From assembly GCA_964416195.1 (NCBI GenBank), contig CAYQDB010000009.1, forward strand, positions 1-64,000: 64,000 nucleotides of DNA, given 5' to 3'. Of the stretch, positions 43,601 to 51,478 are shown piece by piece; the stretch's first letter is position 1; each line of letters begins with the position of its first letter. Source of the stretch: CAYQDB01 sp964416195 (GTDB lineage: Bacteria > Zixibacteria > MSB-5A5 > GN15 > FEB-12). The translations under genes and the position numbers were made by a program. Under the pieces are notes generated by a model. The model saw only the letters and a list, made by a program, of their open reading frames with translations. It was not told the DNA's origin and ran no database searches.

Positions 43601-44136
43601 GACTCTACAAAGGCTTGACTGAACTTGTACGTGAGCGGTTGTCTCTACCGAAGATGCGCAAGAAGAGTGCTAACGCTAAAGTTGAGGTAAGCATCCAGGA
43701 AATCAAAAAACAAGTGGAGCAGGATATTATTCCCGACGTCCTGCGGGGATTCCCCAATTCCTTCCTTCAGACGTCAGCCCAAAGGAAATATACTGAGATT
43801 TCAACGAGCGGACTTCCTCTAAGAGTAGGGCATTATTTCTTTGGCAAATACGAAGTGATAGACGATGAAAATGCAGTGGTCTATGAGGCTGATTCACTGG
43901 AGACGGCCCGTTATATTGTATGCGCGTACAAGCCAGATGATTATATCATACGCATTCCTAAGAGCAGGGTTGTTGTCACAAATGCAATCAACAGCTATGA
44001 ACGATACATCAATGATGTTTACGAAAAGCTGATTCGGCGTGCATTCTCCGCTACCCAGGACCACGACATGGCTGATAGAATAGCTTTGGAATTGCTTCGT
44101 GAAAACGGCTATACGGGAGATTTTGAATTAGGTTAG
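40621..44136 (+). CDS. Type IIG-like restriction-modification enzyme (Eco57I-type, N6-adenine methylase)
   Basis: The 1171-aa single-chain RM protein has an N-terminal PD-(D/E)xK nuclease-like segment with D47 in 'FPDIVIW' and E64-x-K66 in 'FIEIKP', then helices, then an N6-adenine methyltransferase core with motif I 'LDPTCGSGTFLNRL' near 354 and a motif IV variant N461-F-P-F in 'GNFPFIRQEQ' (normally N-P-P-Y/F). Residues from about 680 to 1000 form the likely target-recognition region; the tail is Lys-rich. The gene is visibly more AT- and Lys-rich than its neighbours, which suggests horizontal gain. It points against the flagellar operon and its stop lies 12 bp from the fliQ stop. No separate methylase or specificity gene adjoins it. 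Confidence 0.88.
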   Translation: MGTEATEREVTGWLSGEINRILSQGGYPFEESTIETGLSGKTYRFPDIVIWFDRSARDAFAFIEIKPPGKQEDTGRIPEVAARLKVKFALTWNFTEAVLYHVGKTLNVKKPYPTYALSTLDEWLREDKRISLREYLRKFLDDLKELHEKGHLHKFPPDKYFFIKLLQDSTEKLHGYFEDHLSKAMQKKLFKKDIDVFLAEQGIPEMPTRDVRKLLARQWSYGLITRILFYLTVRRHFSHLPDIIKESAEARSIDKVIHNAFQKAREVDWQAVFEAEDPIEKIGIPKSCDNILADLLKRLGEYNFGELGEDVIGEVFESLIPENEKRRLGQYFTREDLVDLIIGFVVQSPKGHYLDPTCGSGTFLNRLYSRIKWQANYSKPHIDLLSQIWGIDIAKFPAELATINLFRQDIGNYTNFPRVKVLDFFDVSPGQELEFRLPKSRHGHPTTRQVKLPKFAGMAGNFPFIRQEQIEKKKRGYKDKLTKGIALDWFREYPEVFKEQKKIRKTELENSHTLDDKKLSEYIDHLVQKKHIDLKLSGQADIYAYLFLHCAKFLERDGRMGFITSNSWLDVNYGYVLKKFFLDHFRIVAIVSSWAEPWFHFASVNTLFTIFERCDDANLRNENYVRFVKVKKKLEELIPFRDLAFEESERWGHIDMLVRKVEYCKVPDEKQSIQSVEDDDFRIRSVKQEYLLKELEREKQFSKWGKYLRAPEVYFDVLEKAKDFLIPMGEIRRGYTTGINDFFYLEPTGEKAKRPRCLNVKNSRGWTGDIESRFLKPVIKSPKEADQIVLDPDKLRYKLFMCNLRKAELKKLGYKGTLKYIEWGEKQKTKEGARWPDVPSVRGRKHWWDLGDRTLYPILMQMVNNDRFLFFLNESKVYVDHNLFELHVPSEDNRIIAALLNSSFIALNRELISRVNLGDGATKTEGVDWKNNVFLFDYSRFTKKQTNKILGNFSKLLERPIYAIDKEVRRKDRQEFDKAVLEAVGLDPDKYLKRLYKGLTELVRERLSLPKMRKKSANAKVEVSIQEIKKQVEQDIIPDVLRGFPNSFLQTSAQRKYTEISTSGLPLRVGHYFFGKYEVIDDENAVVYEADSLETARYIVCAYKPDDYIIRIPKSRVVVTNAINSYERYINDVYEKLIRRAFSATQDHDMADRIALELLRENGYTGDFELG

Positions 44137-44148
44137 ACCCAGCGCCCG

Positions 44149-44418
44149 CTATCCCGCCAGGCCCGGTATTAGGTCGAACATGTGGCGAGCGAAGTCGGTA
44201 GCTATGTTTATCATCCAGGGCAGGAATATCAAGAGGGCCAGGGCTACAGCGAGAATCTTGGGCACAAACGTCAGGGTCATTTCGTGGATCTGGGTGACCG
44301 CCTGGAAAATGGATATAACCAATCCAACGATTAGACCGAAAAGGAGCATCGGCCCGGAAATCATCAGCGTTACCATCAGCGCTTCACGACCTATAGCTAC
44401 CACCATCTGGGGTGTCAT
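44149..44418 (-). CDS. fliQ: Flagellar export protein FliQ
   Basis: The 89-aa protein has two membrane helices with family motifs 'VVAIGREALMVTLMISGPML' and 'QAVTQIHEMTLTFVPKI'. It is full length (E. coli 89 aa). It follows fliP by 13 bp and ends 12 bp from the stop of the oppositely oriented RM gene. FliQ is complete, so the insertion fell just behind its stop codon. Confidence 0.96.
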   Translation of the reverse strand: MTPQMVVAIGREALMVTLMISGPMLLFGLIVGLVISIFQAVTQIHEMTLTFVPKILAVALALLIFLPWMINIATDFARHMFDLIPGLAG

Positions 44419-44431
44419 GACTATTTCCTCA

Positions 44432-45184
44432 TTACACGTATACGGATTCTACCAGGGATTTCACCAGCAGGTACCAACCGTCCACCAGCACAAACAGCAG
44501 TATCTTAAACGGCAGCGAGACAATGATCGGCGGCAACATCATCATACCCATCGACATCAGTACTGAGGCGACAACCATGTCAATGACCAGGAAGGGGATA
44601 AACAACACAAAGGCGATCTGGAAGGCGGTCCTCAATTCTGAGATGACGAATCCGGGAACGAGCACATGAAGTGGAATATCATCGGGGTTATCCGGTTGGT
44701 CGAGTTTGGCGATGTTGACGAATAAGGCGAGGTCTTTCTCTCTTGTCTGCGCCAGCATGAATTCCCTGAAGGGAGCTACCGTTTCCTTGAAGGCCTCTCC
44801 CTGGGTTATTTCTTTGTCGAGGTACGGTTTTATGCCGCTGCTGTAAGCCTGGTTGAAGGCCGGCGCCATCACGAAGAAGGTCAGTATCAGCGCCAGCGCC
44901 ACCAGGAGTTGATTCGGCGGCGCCTGGTGAATGCCGATAGCGTTTCTCAAAAAGGACAGCACAACGGCAAACCGGATAAACGATGTAATCATGATGAGGA
45001 TGGACGGCGCCAGAGCCAGGACCGTCATCAGGACGATAATCTGAAGGGTGGTGGAGAGGTCGGATGGACTCTCCGATTCTCCGACCTGCACGGACACTTT
45101 GGGAAGAGTCTGCGGGACGGCGTTGGCGGTCAAAACCAGCAGGAGGACTCCGGTCAGCAATATGACTTTGATTGCGTTATGCAT
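44432..45184 (-). CDS. fliP: Flagellar export protein FliP
   Basis: This 250-aa export-gate protein has a cleavable signal-like N-terminus ('VILLTGVLLLVLTANA'), then 'TTLQIIVLMTVLALAPSIL', 'FLRNAIGIHQAPPNQLLV' and 'GMMMLPPIIVSLPFKILLF', all FliP family signatures. Length is standard (E. coli 245 aa). It is 87 bp after the fliO start-to-stop junction and 13 bp before fliQ. Confidence 0.97.
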   Translation of the reverse strand: MHNAIKVILLTGVLLLVLTANAVPQTLPKVSVQVGESESPSDLSTTLQIIVLMTVLALAPSILIMITSFIRFAVVLSFLRNAIGIHQAPPNQLLVALALILTFFVMAPAFNQAYSSGIKPYLDKEITQGEAFKETVAPFREFMLAQTREKDLALFVNIAKLDQPDNPDDIPLHVLVPGFVISELRTAFQIAFVLFIPFLVIDMVVASVLMSMGMMMLPPIIVSLPFKILLFVLVDGWYLLVKSLVESVYV

Positions 45185-45271
45185 CTCCTATGTCTTTCAC
45201 ATCAACTCGCAACATCCATGTTGCGAAAACCGTCGGCCTATTCCGTTGACGAAAATGAGCGAGTGTTCTGG

Positions 45272-45853
45272 CTATGTCTCAAGAGCGGTTCGGCTCTTTT
45301 TCACATTCACTTGTCTGATCCGATGTGATACCGATTTGAGCAACTGCCCAAAACGGTCTGTCTGTTTCTCTTCACTCTGCGCTGCCATGATTTCCGCAGT
45401 CTGGTCGGGGTCAAGTTCGGCGAGAAGCGACATCTGGCTGTCCGTCATGCCGACCAGCACTGCTTTGTTGGCGACCCTGACAAGCGATACAGTTTTCTTG
45501 GGGGCGACACAGGTGGTTTCCAATACCTCCAGCAGGTGGTGTTGCCCGTTTCTGGAATATCGTCTCATGGTCGTGCGTTTCAATGCATACAGTCCCAGGT
45601 AGATACAAACAATGACGATTAGAAGCGCGCCAACCATCCTGGCCAAGGAAGGCAGAGCAGAAGTGTAGAAGGACGAACTTGACTGGTGAGTATCGCTTCC
45701 ATGTTCTACAATCTGAGCGGCGCTCTGGCTATTGGCCTTACCGTCAGCCGCCGCTGGGTCAGTGTTAACAGCCAGCAGACCAGCCAAAGCAACAAGCATG
45801 ATAACGGCAACGGCCACCAGAGGCCGGCGTATCCGTTTACTCTTCTTCTCCAA
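45272..45853 (-). CDS. fliO: Flagellar protein FliO
   Basis: The 193-aa protein has an N-terminal hydrophobic segment, a polar linker, a second membrane helix ('ALLIVIVCIYLGLYALK') and a FliO-type domain: 'LLEVLETTCVAPKKTVSLVRVANKAVLVGMT' (part quoted). FliO helps assemble the FliP ring. It overlaps the 3' end of fliN by 17 bp and lies before fliP, the normal order. Confidence 0.85.
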   Translation of the reverse strand: MEKKSKRIRRPLVAVAVIMLVALAGLLAVNTDPAAADGKANSQSAAQIVEHGSDTHQSSSSFYTSALPSLARMVGALLIVIVCIYLGLYALKRTTMRRYSRNGQHHLLEVLETTCVAPKKTVSLVRVANKAVLVGMTDSQMSLLAELDPDQTAEIMAAQSEEKQTDRFGQLLKSVSHRIRQVNVKKSRTALET

Positions 45854-46451
45854 GGAGCTTCAACCTTTCTTCAGGTGTCATCAACTGGGTAACGCGGACG
45901 CCGAAGTTCTCATCGATGACGACCACCTCACCCTTGGCCACGATCTTGTGGTTGACCAGAACGTCGACCGGTTCACCGGCCAGCTTGTTCAGCTCTACTA
46001 CCGAACCTGGCCCGAGTCCGAGAATATCGGCGATGGACATCTTGGCTCGGCCCAACTCAATTGACACCGGGAGGTTGATGTCCATCAACAGATCGATATT
46101 TGTTGTCTCCGATTGCCCTGCCGTCTGTGACAACTGCTGGAATTTCGCTTTCGCAGCCGGTGTCTTGCCGAAGTCGATCTCTTCCGGCGAGGCTCCGGAT
46201 CCCTCCTCGGGCAGGTTGTTCAGCATGGTCAACATTGCCTCGTCGGAGTCACCTTTAGGAGCATCCTCCTTGCCGGCGTCCTTGGGTTTTTCCTCCGGTT
46301 GTTCTACCGCGGGGGTGTCGCCGGCATCGCTGGCAGGCTGTTCGCTGGAGGGCTGATCACCGGTAGTTTCGGCGTTCTCCGATGGTTGTGCCGCCTGGTC
46401 TTCAGATACCTCAATCTCGTCTGGAGTCTCTATGTTCTTTTCATCTGCCAT
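45837..46451 (-). CDS. fliN: Flagellar motor switch protein FliN
   Basis: The 204-aa protein has a SpoA/C-ring domain in its last 90 residues ('LLMDINLPVSIELGRAKMSI', 'LGPGSVVELNKLAGEPVDVLVN', 'GEVVVIDENFGVRVT'). The N-terminal 110 residues are an acidic, Pro-rich, low-complexity extension not found in short FliN (137 aa in E. coli), and unlike FliY no CheC-type phosphatase motif is visible. It follows fliM by 3 bp and overlaps fliO. Confidence 0.94.
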   Translation of the reverse strand: MADEKNIETPDEIEVSEDQAAQPSENAETTGDQPSSEQPASDAGDTPAVEQPEEKPKDAGKEDAPKGDSDEAMLTMLNNLPEEGSGASPEEIDFGKTPAAKAKFQQLSQTAGQSETTNIDLLMDINLPVSIELGRAKMSIADILGLGPGSVVELNKLAGEPVDVLVNHKIVAKGEVVVIDENFGVRVTQLMTPEERLKLLGEEE

Positions 46452-46454
46452 GTA

Positions 46455-47450
46455 TCAACTCTCCTTCAACAAATCATCGCACTCCTCAATCACCTGAAAA
46501 GCGCGCTTTTTGCCTGACAATCCCGGTCTTGCCCTGAATTTCTTTCTTTTGTTTATGTAGACCTCTATAGGTAGCTCGATCTTCTTCTCGGAAGGGATGA
46601 TATCCCCCTGCTTAAGTCTCATAAAATCATTCATCCTGAGATTGCTATGCAACAGCACTGCTGCCACCTCGACATCAACTTGAGACAGGTTTCGCAGATT
46701 CATCTCTTGGTCGCTTTCCAGATTTTTCTTCTTAGTGGCGTCGATCCAGTTCTGTGCTGATAGTTTTGTGATGATCGGCTCAAGCGAGACATAGGGGTAG
46801 CATAGGGTCAGCAGTCCTGTCGATTGGAAAAGCTTAACCTGGAGGGAAACAACGACCACTGTTTCTCCGGGTGGCACAATCTGAATAAACTGTGGGTTCG
46901 TCTCGAAGCTCTTCTGCTCAACTGCAATCTTGGCGATATTCTCCCATGCCATCTCTAAGTCGCGGTACAGCTTCGTGGAGAGCCGACCCATCACCGTTCG
47001 TTCGATCCCGGTCAGTTCCCGTTCGGTCTCGAGGAGCTTGCCATTGCCGCCAAAGATGCGGTCAATGAATGAGAAAGTGAGGGTGGGGTTAAAGTCTACC
47101 AGTGCGACTCCGTCAAGCGGCGGGGCTGCGAACGTATATGTACAGGATGGTGTAACCAAAGACATGATGAATTCAGAGTAGGTTATCTGGTCGACGGAAA
47201 CTAGATCGACATCGACGAGCGCACGGAGCATAGCCGACAATGTTGAGGCATAGTGGCCCGCAAAGTTGTCATGCATGTTTTCCAGGGTGCGAATTTGGTC
47301 CTTGGAGACACGGTTGGGATGCCGGAAGTCGTAAGCAATGATTGACTGTAGCTTGCGGCTACCAAGATTCCCCCCTTGGGTTTCCGACTCACCCTCAGTT
47401 ACTGTGGTCAGTAGGGCGTCAATCTCTTCCTGTGTAAGAATCTTAGCCAC
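46455..47450 (-). CDS. fliM: Flagellar motor switch protein FliM
   Basis: The 331-aa C-ring protein starts with the CheY-P-binding peptide 'ILTQEEIDALL', followed by the FliM middle domain ('YDFRHPNRVSKDQIRTLENMH') and a C-terminal SpoA domain ('GDIIPSEKKIELPIEVYINKR'). The intact CheY-binding peptide implies that the motor is switched by a phospho-CheY, a possible role for one of the lone receivers in this cluster. It is 12 bp after fliL. Confidence 0.97.
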   Translation of the reverse strand: MAKILTQEEIDALLTTVTEGESETQGGNLGSRKLQSIIAYDFRHPNRVSKDQIRTLENMHDNFAGHYASTLSAMLRALVDVDLVSVDQITYSEFIMSLVTPSCTYTFAAPPLDGVALVDFNPTLTFSFIDRIFGGNGKLLETERELTGIERTVMGRLSTKLYRDLEMAWENIAKIAVEQKSFETNPQFIQIVPPGETVVVVSLQVKLFQSTGLLTLCYPYVSLEPIITKLSAQNWIDATKKKNLESDQEMNLRNLSQVDVEVAAVLLHSNLRMNDFMRLKQGDIIPSEKKIELPIEVYINKRKKFRARPGLSGKKRAFQVIEECDDLLKES

Positions 47451-47462
47451 TTTGCATATTCC

Positions 47463-48038
47463 CTATTGTAGCACGAAATCCGTATAGTAGACCCCTGCCA
47501 ACCCATCGGTCTTCATCAGGTCCGAAATCCTCTTCTTTATCTGATAGCGGGCGATTTCCTTTTGTCTGGGATCAGTCAACTGAGCTACCGTCTTGGAGGA
47601 CAGAATAGTAATCAGAGCATCCCGGATAACCGGCTCCCGTGTTTCAAGTTCTGCTTTCAGCTCCTCCGACTCAAGGTCAAAGGCAAAGGAAACCGAGAGG
47701 AAGCGGGTCCCGCCGGTGCCGGCTGGGTTGATGATGATATCCTTTATGGTATATATGGTTGATGCTTCGCTTTCATGGCCGTCTTTCTTGACCTTGGAAT
47801 GGCCTTTGGAGGACTCGCCCTGGGCTGTTTTGGCCGGCTCGTTGCCACCGGAATCCGAAGTCATCGGTTTGATGACGAACAACGCCAGACTGACACCAAG
47901 TACAATTGCCCCGACTCCTATGCCGCCAAAGAGAAACAATTTCTTCGAGCCCCTGGCCTTTCCGGGCTTGCTTTCGTCCACTGAGGCCTTGGCCTCGCCA
48001 TCTGTTTGCACGACTGTCTTATCTTCTTCACCGGCCAT
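47463..48038 (-). CDS. fliL: Flagellar basal body protein FliL
   Basis: The 191-aa protein has a Lys-rich cytoplasmic start, one membrane helix ('LFLFGGIGVGAIVLGVSLALFVI') and a periplasmic FliL domain with 'YTIKDIIINPAGTGGTRFLSVS' and 'DALITILSSKTVAQLTDPRQKE' (quoted in part). I chose ATG 48038, which has GGGAG six bases upstream, over an in-frame TTG at 48044. FliL supports stator function at the motor. Confidence 0.93.
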   Translation of the reverse strand: MAGEEDKTVVQTDGEAKASVDESKPGKARGSKKLFLFGGIGVGAIVLGVSLALFVIKPMTSDSGGNEPAKTAQGESSKGHSKVKKDGHESEASTIYTIKDIIINPAGTGGTRFLSVSFAFDLESEELKAELETREPVIRDALITILSSKTVAQLTDPRQKEIARYQIKKRISDLMKTDGLAGVYYTDFVLQ

Positions 48039-48040
48039 GG

Positions 48041-48265
48041 TCAACTCCCATCCGAGGTGCTGGGGCTATACCAAGCTTGTGTCCATGTACCTGACACTCG
48101 CTTGAACTGAACCACCCGTTCGATGATTTCGTCGATTGTCTCTTTCACCATTATTTTTTTCCCTGTTGTCAGGCAGACAATTGTTTCCGGTATTGATTCC
48201 ACAGATTCAATAAGATCGACGTTAATCACGAGCGAGGAACCATCTAATCGGCTAACTTTGATCAT
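48041..48265 (-). CDS. Flagellar protein SwrD/FlbD family
   Basis: The 74-aa protein begins 'IKVSRLDGSSLVINVDLIESVE' and contains 'TTGKKIMVKETIDEIIERV', the complete SwrD/FlbD (DUF) pattern. In Bacillus, SwrD raises motor torque by supporting the stator. It lies between flgE and fliL as in many operons. Confidence 0.9.
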   Translation of the reverse strand: MIKVSRLDGSSLVINVDLIESVESIPETIVCLTTGKKIMVKETIDEIIERVVQFKRVSGTWTQAWYSPSTSDGS

Positions 48266-48272
48266 CTTGTTC

Positions 48273-50228
48273 TTATCTCTTTATGTTTACAAGTTCATCA
48301 AGCATCGTATCCGAGGTTGTAATAATCCGAGCGTTGGCCTGGAATCCGCGCTGCGCGGTGATCATGCCCGTGAACTCCTGAGCGATGTCCACCGATGACG
48401 ACTCCAACGCCCCGGAAAACAACTGAGCCACAATTGTCTCCCCGGCGACACCTTCCAGAGGTTCCCCGGAGTTGGCTGTTGGCTGATACATTGATCTGCC
48501 GGCTTTTCGTAAACCGGCTTGGTTTGTAAAATCGGCCAACACGAGTTGAGCCAGCACCCGGTTGGTACCATTGGAGAAAACCCCCGATATGTTTCCTGAC
48601 TGATCGATGGCAATCTTCTCCAGGATGCCCATCCCATAGCCGTCTTGTGAAATCAATGTTGCGGTGTGGCTGGCGGAGGCTAAACCTGTGAGGCCGTCAT
48701 AGCCGCCAACTGTTCCGGCGTCAATAGTGATATTCATGATGGAGGCTCCGTTTCCAGGGTTGATAGTCACTGCCGACAAGCCGCCGCTGTAATTGAAAGT
48801 GTTTAACGATCCTTCGGAATTGAAGGTGACGTAACCGCTCCCGCCGCCAGTTACAGCCTCGTTGCCGAGCATTGTGACTGTCCACTCCCAGCGGTTAGGG
48901 ACGATTGACTTGAAGAACTCAATTGACATCGTGTGTTTACCACCCTGGGAATCGAATACGTTGATGGACGTGGTGTGCGTAGTTGGAGCGGTCTGGATGA
49001 CAAGCTCGTTACCGGCTGTGGTAGCGTTCAGTCCGCCAGTACCGGTTTTGATCTCTACACCTCCACTGCCAATGCCGCTCAAGCCCGTTGCCAGACCGGT
49101 TGTGTCATCAATCACCAGGTCCAGCGCTGTCGAGATTGGTCCCGAGGCTATACCGCTGCCCTTATCCGGCAGAAAGGAGTCGGTCGCCTGGAGGGTGGTA
49201 GCAGCTCCGCCGCTGGAGACAAAGGTCGAACCAGCAGGGAGCCCCATGCCGTTCAAGAAGATTTCTTCAACAATGTTGCCTGCTGCAGAACCTGATGACT
49301 CGAGCCCGTAGTCGGCGGGCGAGCCGGGTCGGTCGCGTGTAATCTTGATCTCGCCGGAGCCTGTGAGCTCAGCCGAGATACCGTCCAGTTGGCTGATGGC
49401 GCTGATCAAGTCGTAGATTGTTGAGTCGGCGGTCAAGCCCGAAATATTCTCTGTGCGGAAACCGTCAATGGTCATGGAAAAATCGTCAAAGACAGTCACT
49501 CCAAGTGAATTGAGCGTGGTTGTAAGGCCCATCCCGGATAGGGCGCTGGTATAAGAGGCGCTTTGAGCCTGATTGCCGGTGATAGTTATCGTATGTACTC
49601 CGCCGACGCCGTTAACGGCCGTTCCCGAAGCGCTCAGTACATTGGACAAACCCGGGGAGACCAAAGTGGCCAGGGAATCAGAGGCTGTCGGTGTCAGGTT
49701 GCGAGCCAGGGTGACTGCCTCGGTCGGTCTTGCCGGGTCTTGCTGACCGAACGGCAGCGTTATTTTGCCAAGGGTTGCCACTGAAGGGATTTGACCGGAG
49801 GTGTCGGCCATTTTCCCCAGCACATAAGTCCCGGTGGCGGGATCGACCAGGTGAGAGTTGGCGTCAAAACCAAAAGCGCCTGCACGCGTGTAAAACTTGT
49901 TACCGTTATCATCTCCCAGGATGAAGAATCCTGAGCCTTGGATCGCCAGGTCTGTTATCTGGCCAGTCATCTCCAACCCTCCCTGCTGGAACAGGTTGTC
50001 AATCGTGCCGACGCGCATGCCCAACCCTAGCTGGACCGGGTTGGTGCCGCCGGTAATTGAAGACGGACGACCGGCCCCCTTGAAGGTCTGTACCAGGGCT
50101 TCCTGGAAATTGACCCGACCGGCCTTGAAGCCAATGGTATTTATGTTTGCGATGTTGTTACCGATTACGTTCATCTTGACCTGGTGGTTCTTCAGGCCGG
50201 AAACGCCGGCAAATAGTGATGCCATCAT
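48273..50228 (-). CDS. flgE: Flagellar hook protein FlgE
   Basis: The 651-aa hook protein begins with the rod/hook N-terminus 'SLFAGVSGLKNHQVKMNVIGNN' (part) and ends with 'MITAQRGFQANARIITTSDTM', both required for helical assembly. The central part is long, rich in Gly/Ser/Thr and variable, as in large hook proteins; it is longer than E. coli FlgE (402 aa). AGGAGG lies nine bases before the first of two adjacent ATG codons. It is secreted by the flagellar export system. Confidence 0.96.
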   Translation of the reverse strand: MMASLFAGVSGLKNHQVKMNVIGNNIANINTIGFKAGRVNFQEALVQTFKGAGRPSSITGGTNPVQLGLGMRVGTIDNLFQQGGLEMTGQITDLAIQGSGFFILGDDNGNKFYTRAGAFGFDANSHLVDPATGTYVLGKMADTSGQIPSVATLGKITLPFGQQDPARPTEAVTLARNLTPTASDSLATLVSPGLSNVLSASGTAVNGVGGVHTITITGNQAQSASYTSALSGMGLTTTLNSLGVTVFDDFSMTIDGFRTENISGLTADSTIYDLISAISQLDGISAELTGSGEIKITRDRPGSPADYGLESSGSAAGNIVEEIFLNGMGLPAGSTFVSSGGAATTLQATDSFLPDKGSGIASGPISTALDLVIDDTTGLATGLSGIGSGGVEIKTGTGGLNATTAGNELVIQTAPTTHTTSINVFDSQGGKHTMSIEFFKSIVPNRWEWTVTMLGNEAVTGGGSGYVTFNSEGSLNTFNYSGGLSAVTINPGNGASIMNITIDAGTVGGYDGLTGLASASHTATLISQDGYGMGILEKIAIDQSGNISGVFSNGTNRVLAQLVLADFTNQAGLRKAGRSMYQPTANSGEPLEGVAGETIVAQLFSGALESSSVDIAQEFTGMITAQRGFQANARIITTSDTMLDELVNIKR

Positions 50229-50320
50229 AATTGGTTACCTCCTGCTTTCACGCAGGGCCTCCCCATCATCATGGGGTCCAGCCCATTTGTCTATTATTGT
50301 TTCTTTTTGTGCTTTCATAT

Positions 50321-50725
50321 TCACACTATCACCGCCGAGTCAATCGAAGTGACAACTCCCTGGCGAAGGTTGTCCCGGTCAAAAGCGGTTATGACCGTTC
50401 GGTTGTCCACGGATGCAACAAACGCTGCCTCATCGGTCAGTATCAGCGTCTCTTTGGACCCTTTGGCCCCGGCTTTATCAATCGCATCGGCAATCCGGGT
50501 CAGGCTTTCGTCACTCAGCTCAATACCCCGTGAAAACATGCGCTCGTGAGCATGTCGGGAAAAGCTCAGTTCGCGAGATGCAGCCATCTCCTTCGAGAAC
50601 ATCTCCCTGAAAGACGCTTTGTGCGGCTCCTTCTTGGGTTGGGTTTGGTCACATCGCCGGGAAATATCGATAAGATCAACCGGCCGCTGCTGACACGTAA
50701 CTCGTACTCCGTTAGTTGCGCTCAT
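50321..50725 (-). CDS. Flagellar operon protein of the TIGR02530 type
   Basis: The 134-aa protein carries 'LSFSRHAHERMFSRGIELS', 'KAGAKGSKETLILTDEAAFVASV' (part) and 'VVTSIDSAVIV', the pattern of a small protein regularly placed between flgD and flgE. Its role is not established; hook assembly has been suggested by context. It lies 45 bp after flgD and 92 bp before flgE here. Confidence 0.85.
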   Translation of the reverse strand: MSATNGVRVTCQQRPVDLIDISRRCDQTQPKKEPHKASFREMFSKEMAASRELSFSRHAHERMFSRGIELSDESLTRIADAIDKAGAKGSKETLILTDEAAFVASVDNRTVITAFDRDNLRQGVVTSIDSAVIV

Positions 50726-50770
50726 CTTAGCATTCTGTCCTTTACAAGTATCATTTACCCGGTGCGGGTC

Positions 50771-51466
50771 TCAGCCGTCACTGTCAAATGCACCCTTCTC
50801 GCCAATAGCCGTAATGTCGCCCAGTAGTATCTCGATACCGTCTACTTTCAGGTAGGCCACGCCGTCGCGGTAGATTACTGCCTCGACTGTGCCGGTTAGT
50901 AAAAGATCCGGGTTGAATGTCGCACCGGAAGCGTCTGTCGCTACTGCTTGGATGGTGTATTGCCCCTCGGGCACCCGGTTGCCGAAATCGTCCTTGCCAT
51001 CCCACGTGAACGTATGCCTGCCTGCCGTGAGATCTTCCTCCCTGATCGTTGCCACCACATCGCCGGACTCATCGCTGATCTCAAACTCTACAGAGCCGGC
51101 GTATGAGGATAAGGTGTATGCGATCCGCGGCGCGTTATCAGCATCCACATAGACTCTGTCATAAACGGCCTGAACGTCCTTGCCAACGAACCCTGCCGAC
51201 ATAACATTATTGAGTGACTGCATCTGCAAGTAGGTCAGGCTATTGGACTCATTTACAGCCTCAGCGATGTTTTGCATCTGTTCCAACGAGGAAAACTGCG
51301 CTATTTGAGCTATGAAATCTTCATCATTCATTGGGTTCAGCGGATCCTGATACTGTAGCTTGGTGATCAGCAGCTGCAGAAACTCGTCTTTACCGAGCTC
51401 CTCGGTGCTGATGCTGGCGCTTCCCGTGTTCACATAACTGGTTGTGATATCCGAAATAGAACTCAT
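50771..51466 (-). CDS. flgD: Flagellar hook-cap protein FlgD
   Basis: The 231-aa hook assembly cap has the N-terminal signature 'LGKDEFLQLLITKLQYQDPLNP' (part) and 'IAQFSSLEQMQNI', then an FlgD Ig-like/FLN domain ('RHTFTWDGKDDFGNRVPEGQY'). The ATG at 51466 has a perfect AGGAGGTGA ribosome site. The longer frame from 51475 is not needed. The cap is removed after hook completion. Confidence 0.95.
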   Translation of the reverse strand: MSSISDITTSYVNTGSASISTEELGKDEFLQLLITKLQYQDPLNPMNDEDFIAQIAQFSSLEQMQNIAEAVNESNSLTYLQMQSLNNVMSAGFVGKDVQAVYDRVYVDADNAPRIAYTLSSYAGSVEFEISDESGDVVATIREEDLTAGRHTFTWDGKDDFGNRVPEGQYTIQAVATDASGATFNPDLLLTGTVEAVIYRDGVAYLKVDGIEILLGDITAIGEKGAFDSDG

Positions 51467-51478
51467 ACAAATCACCTC

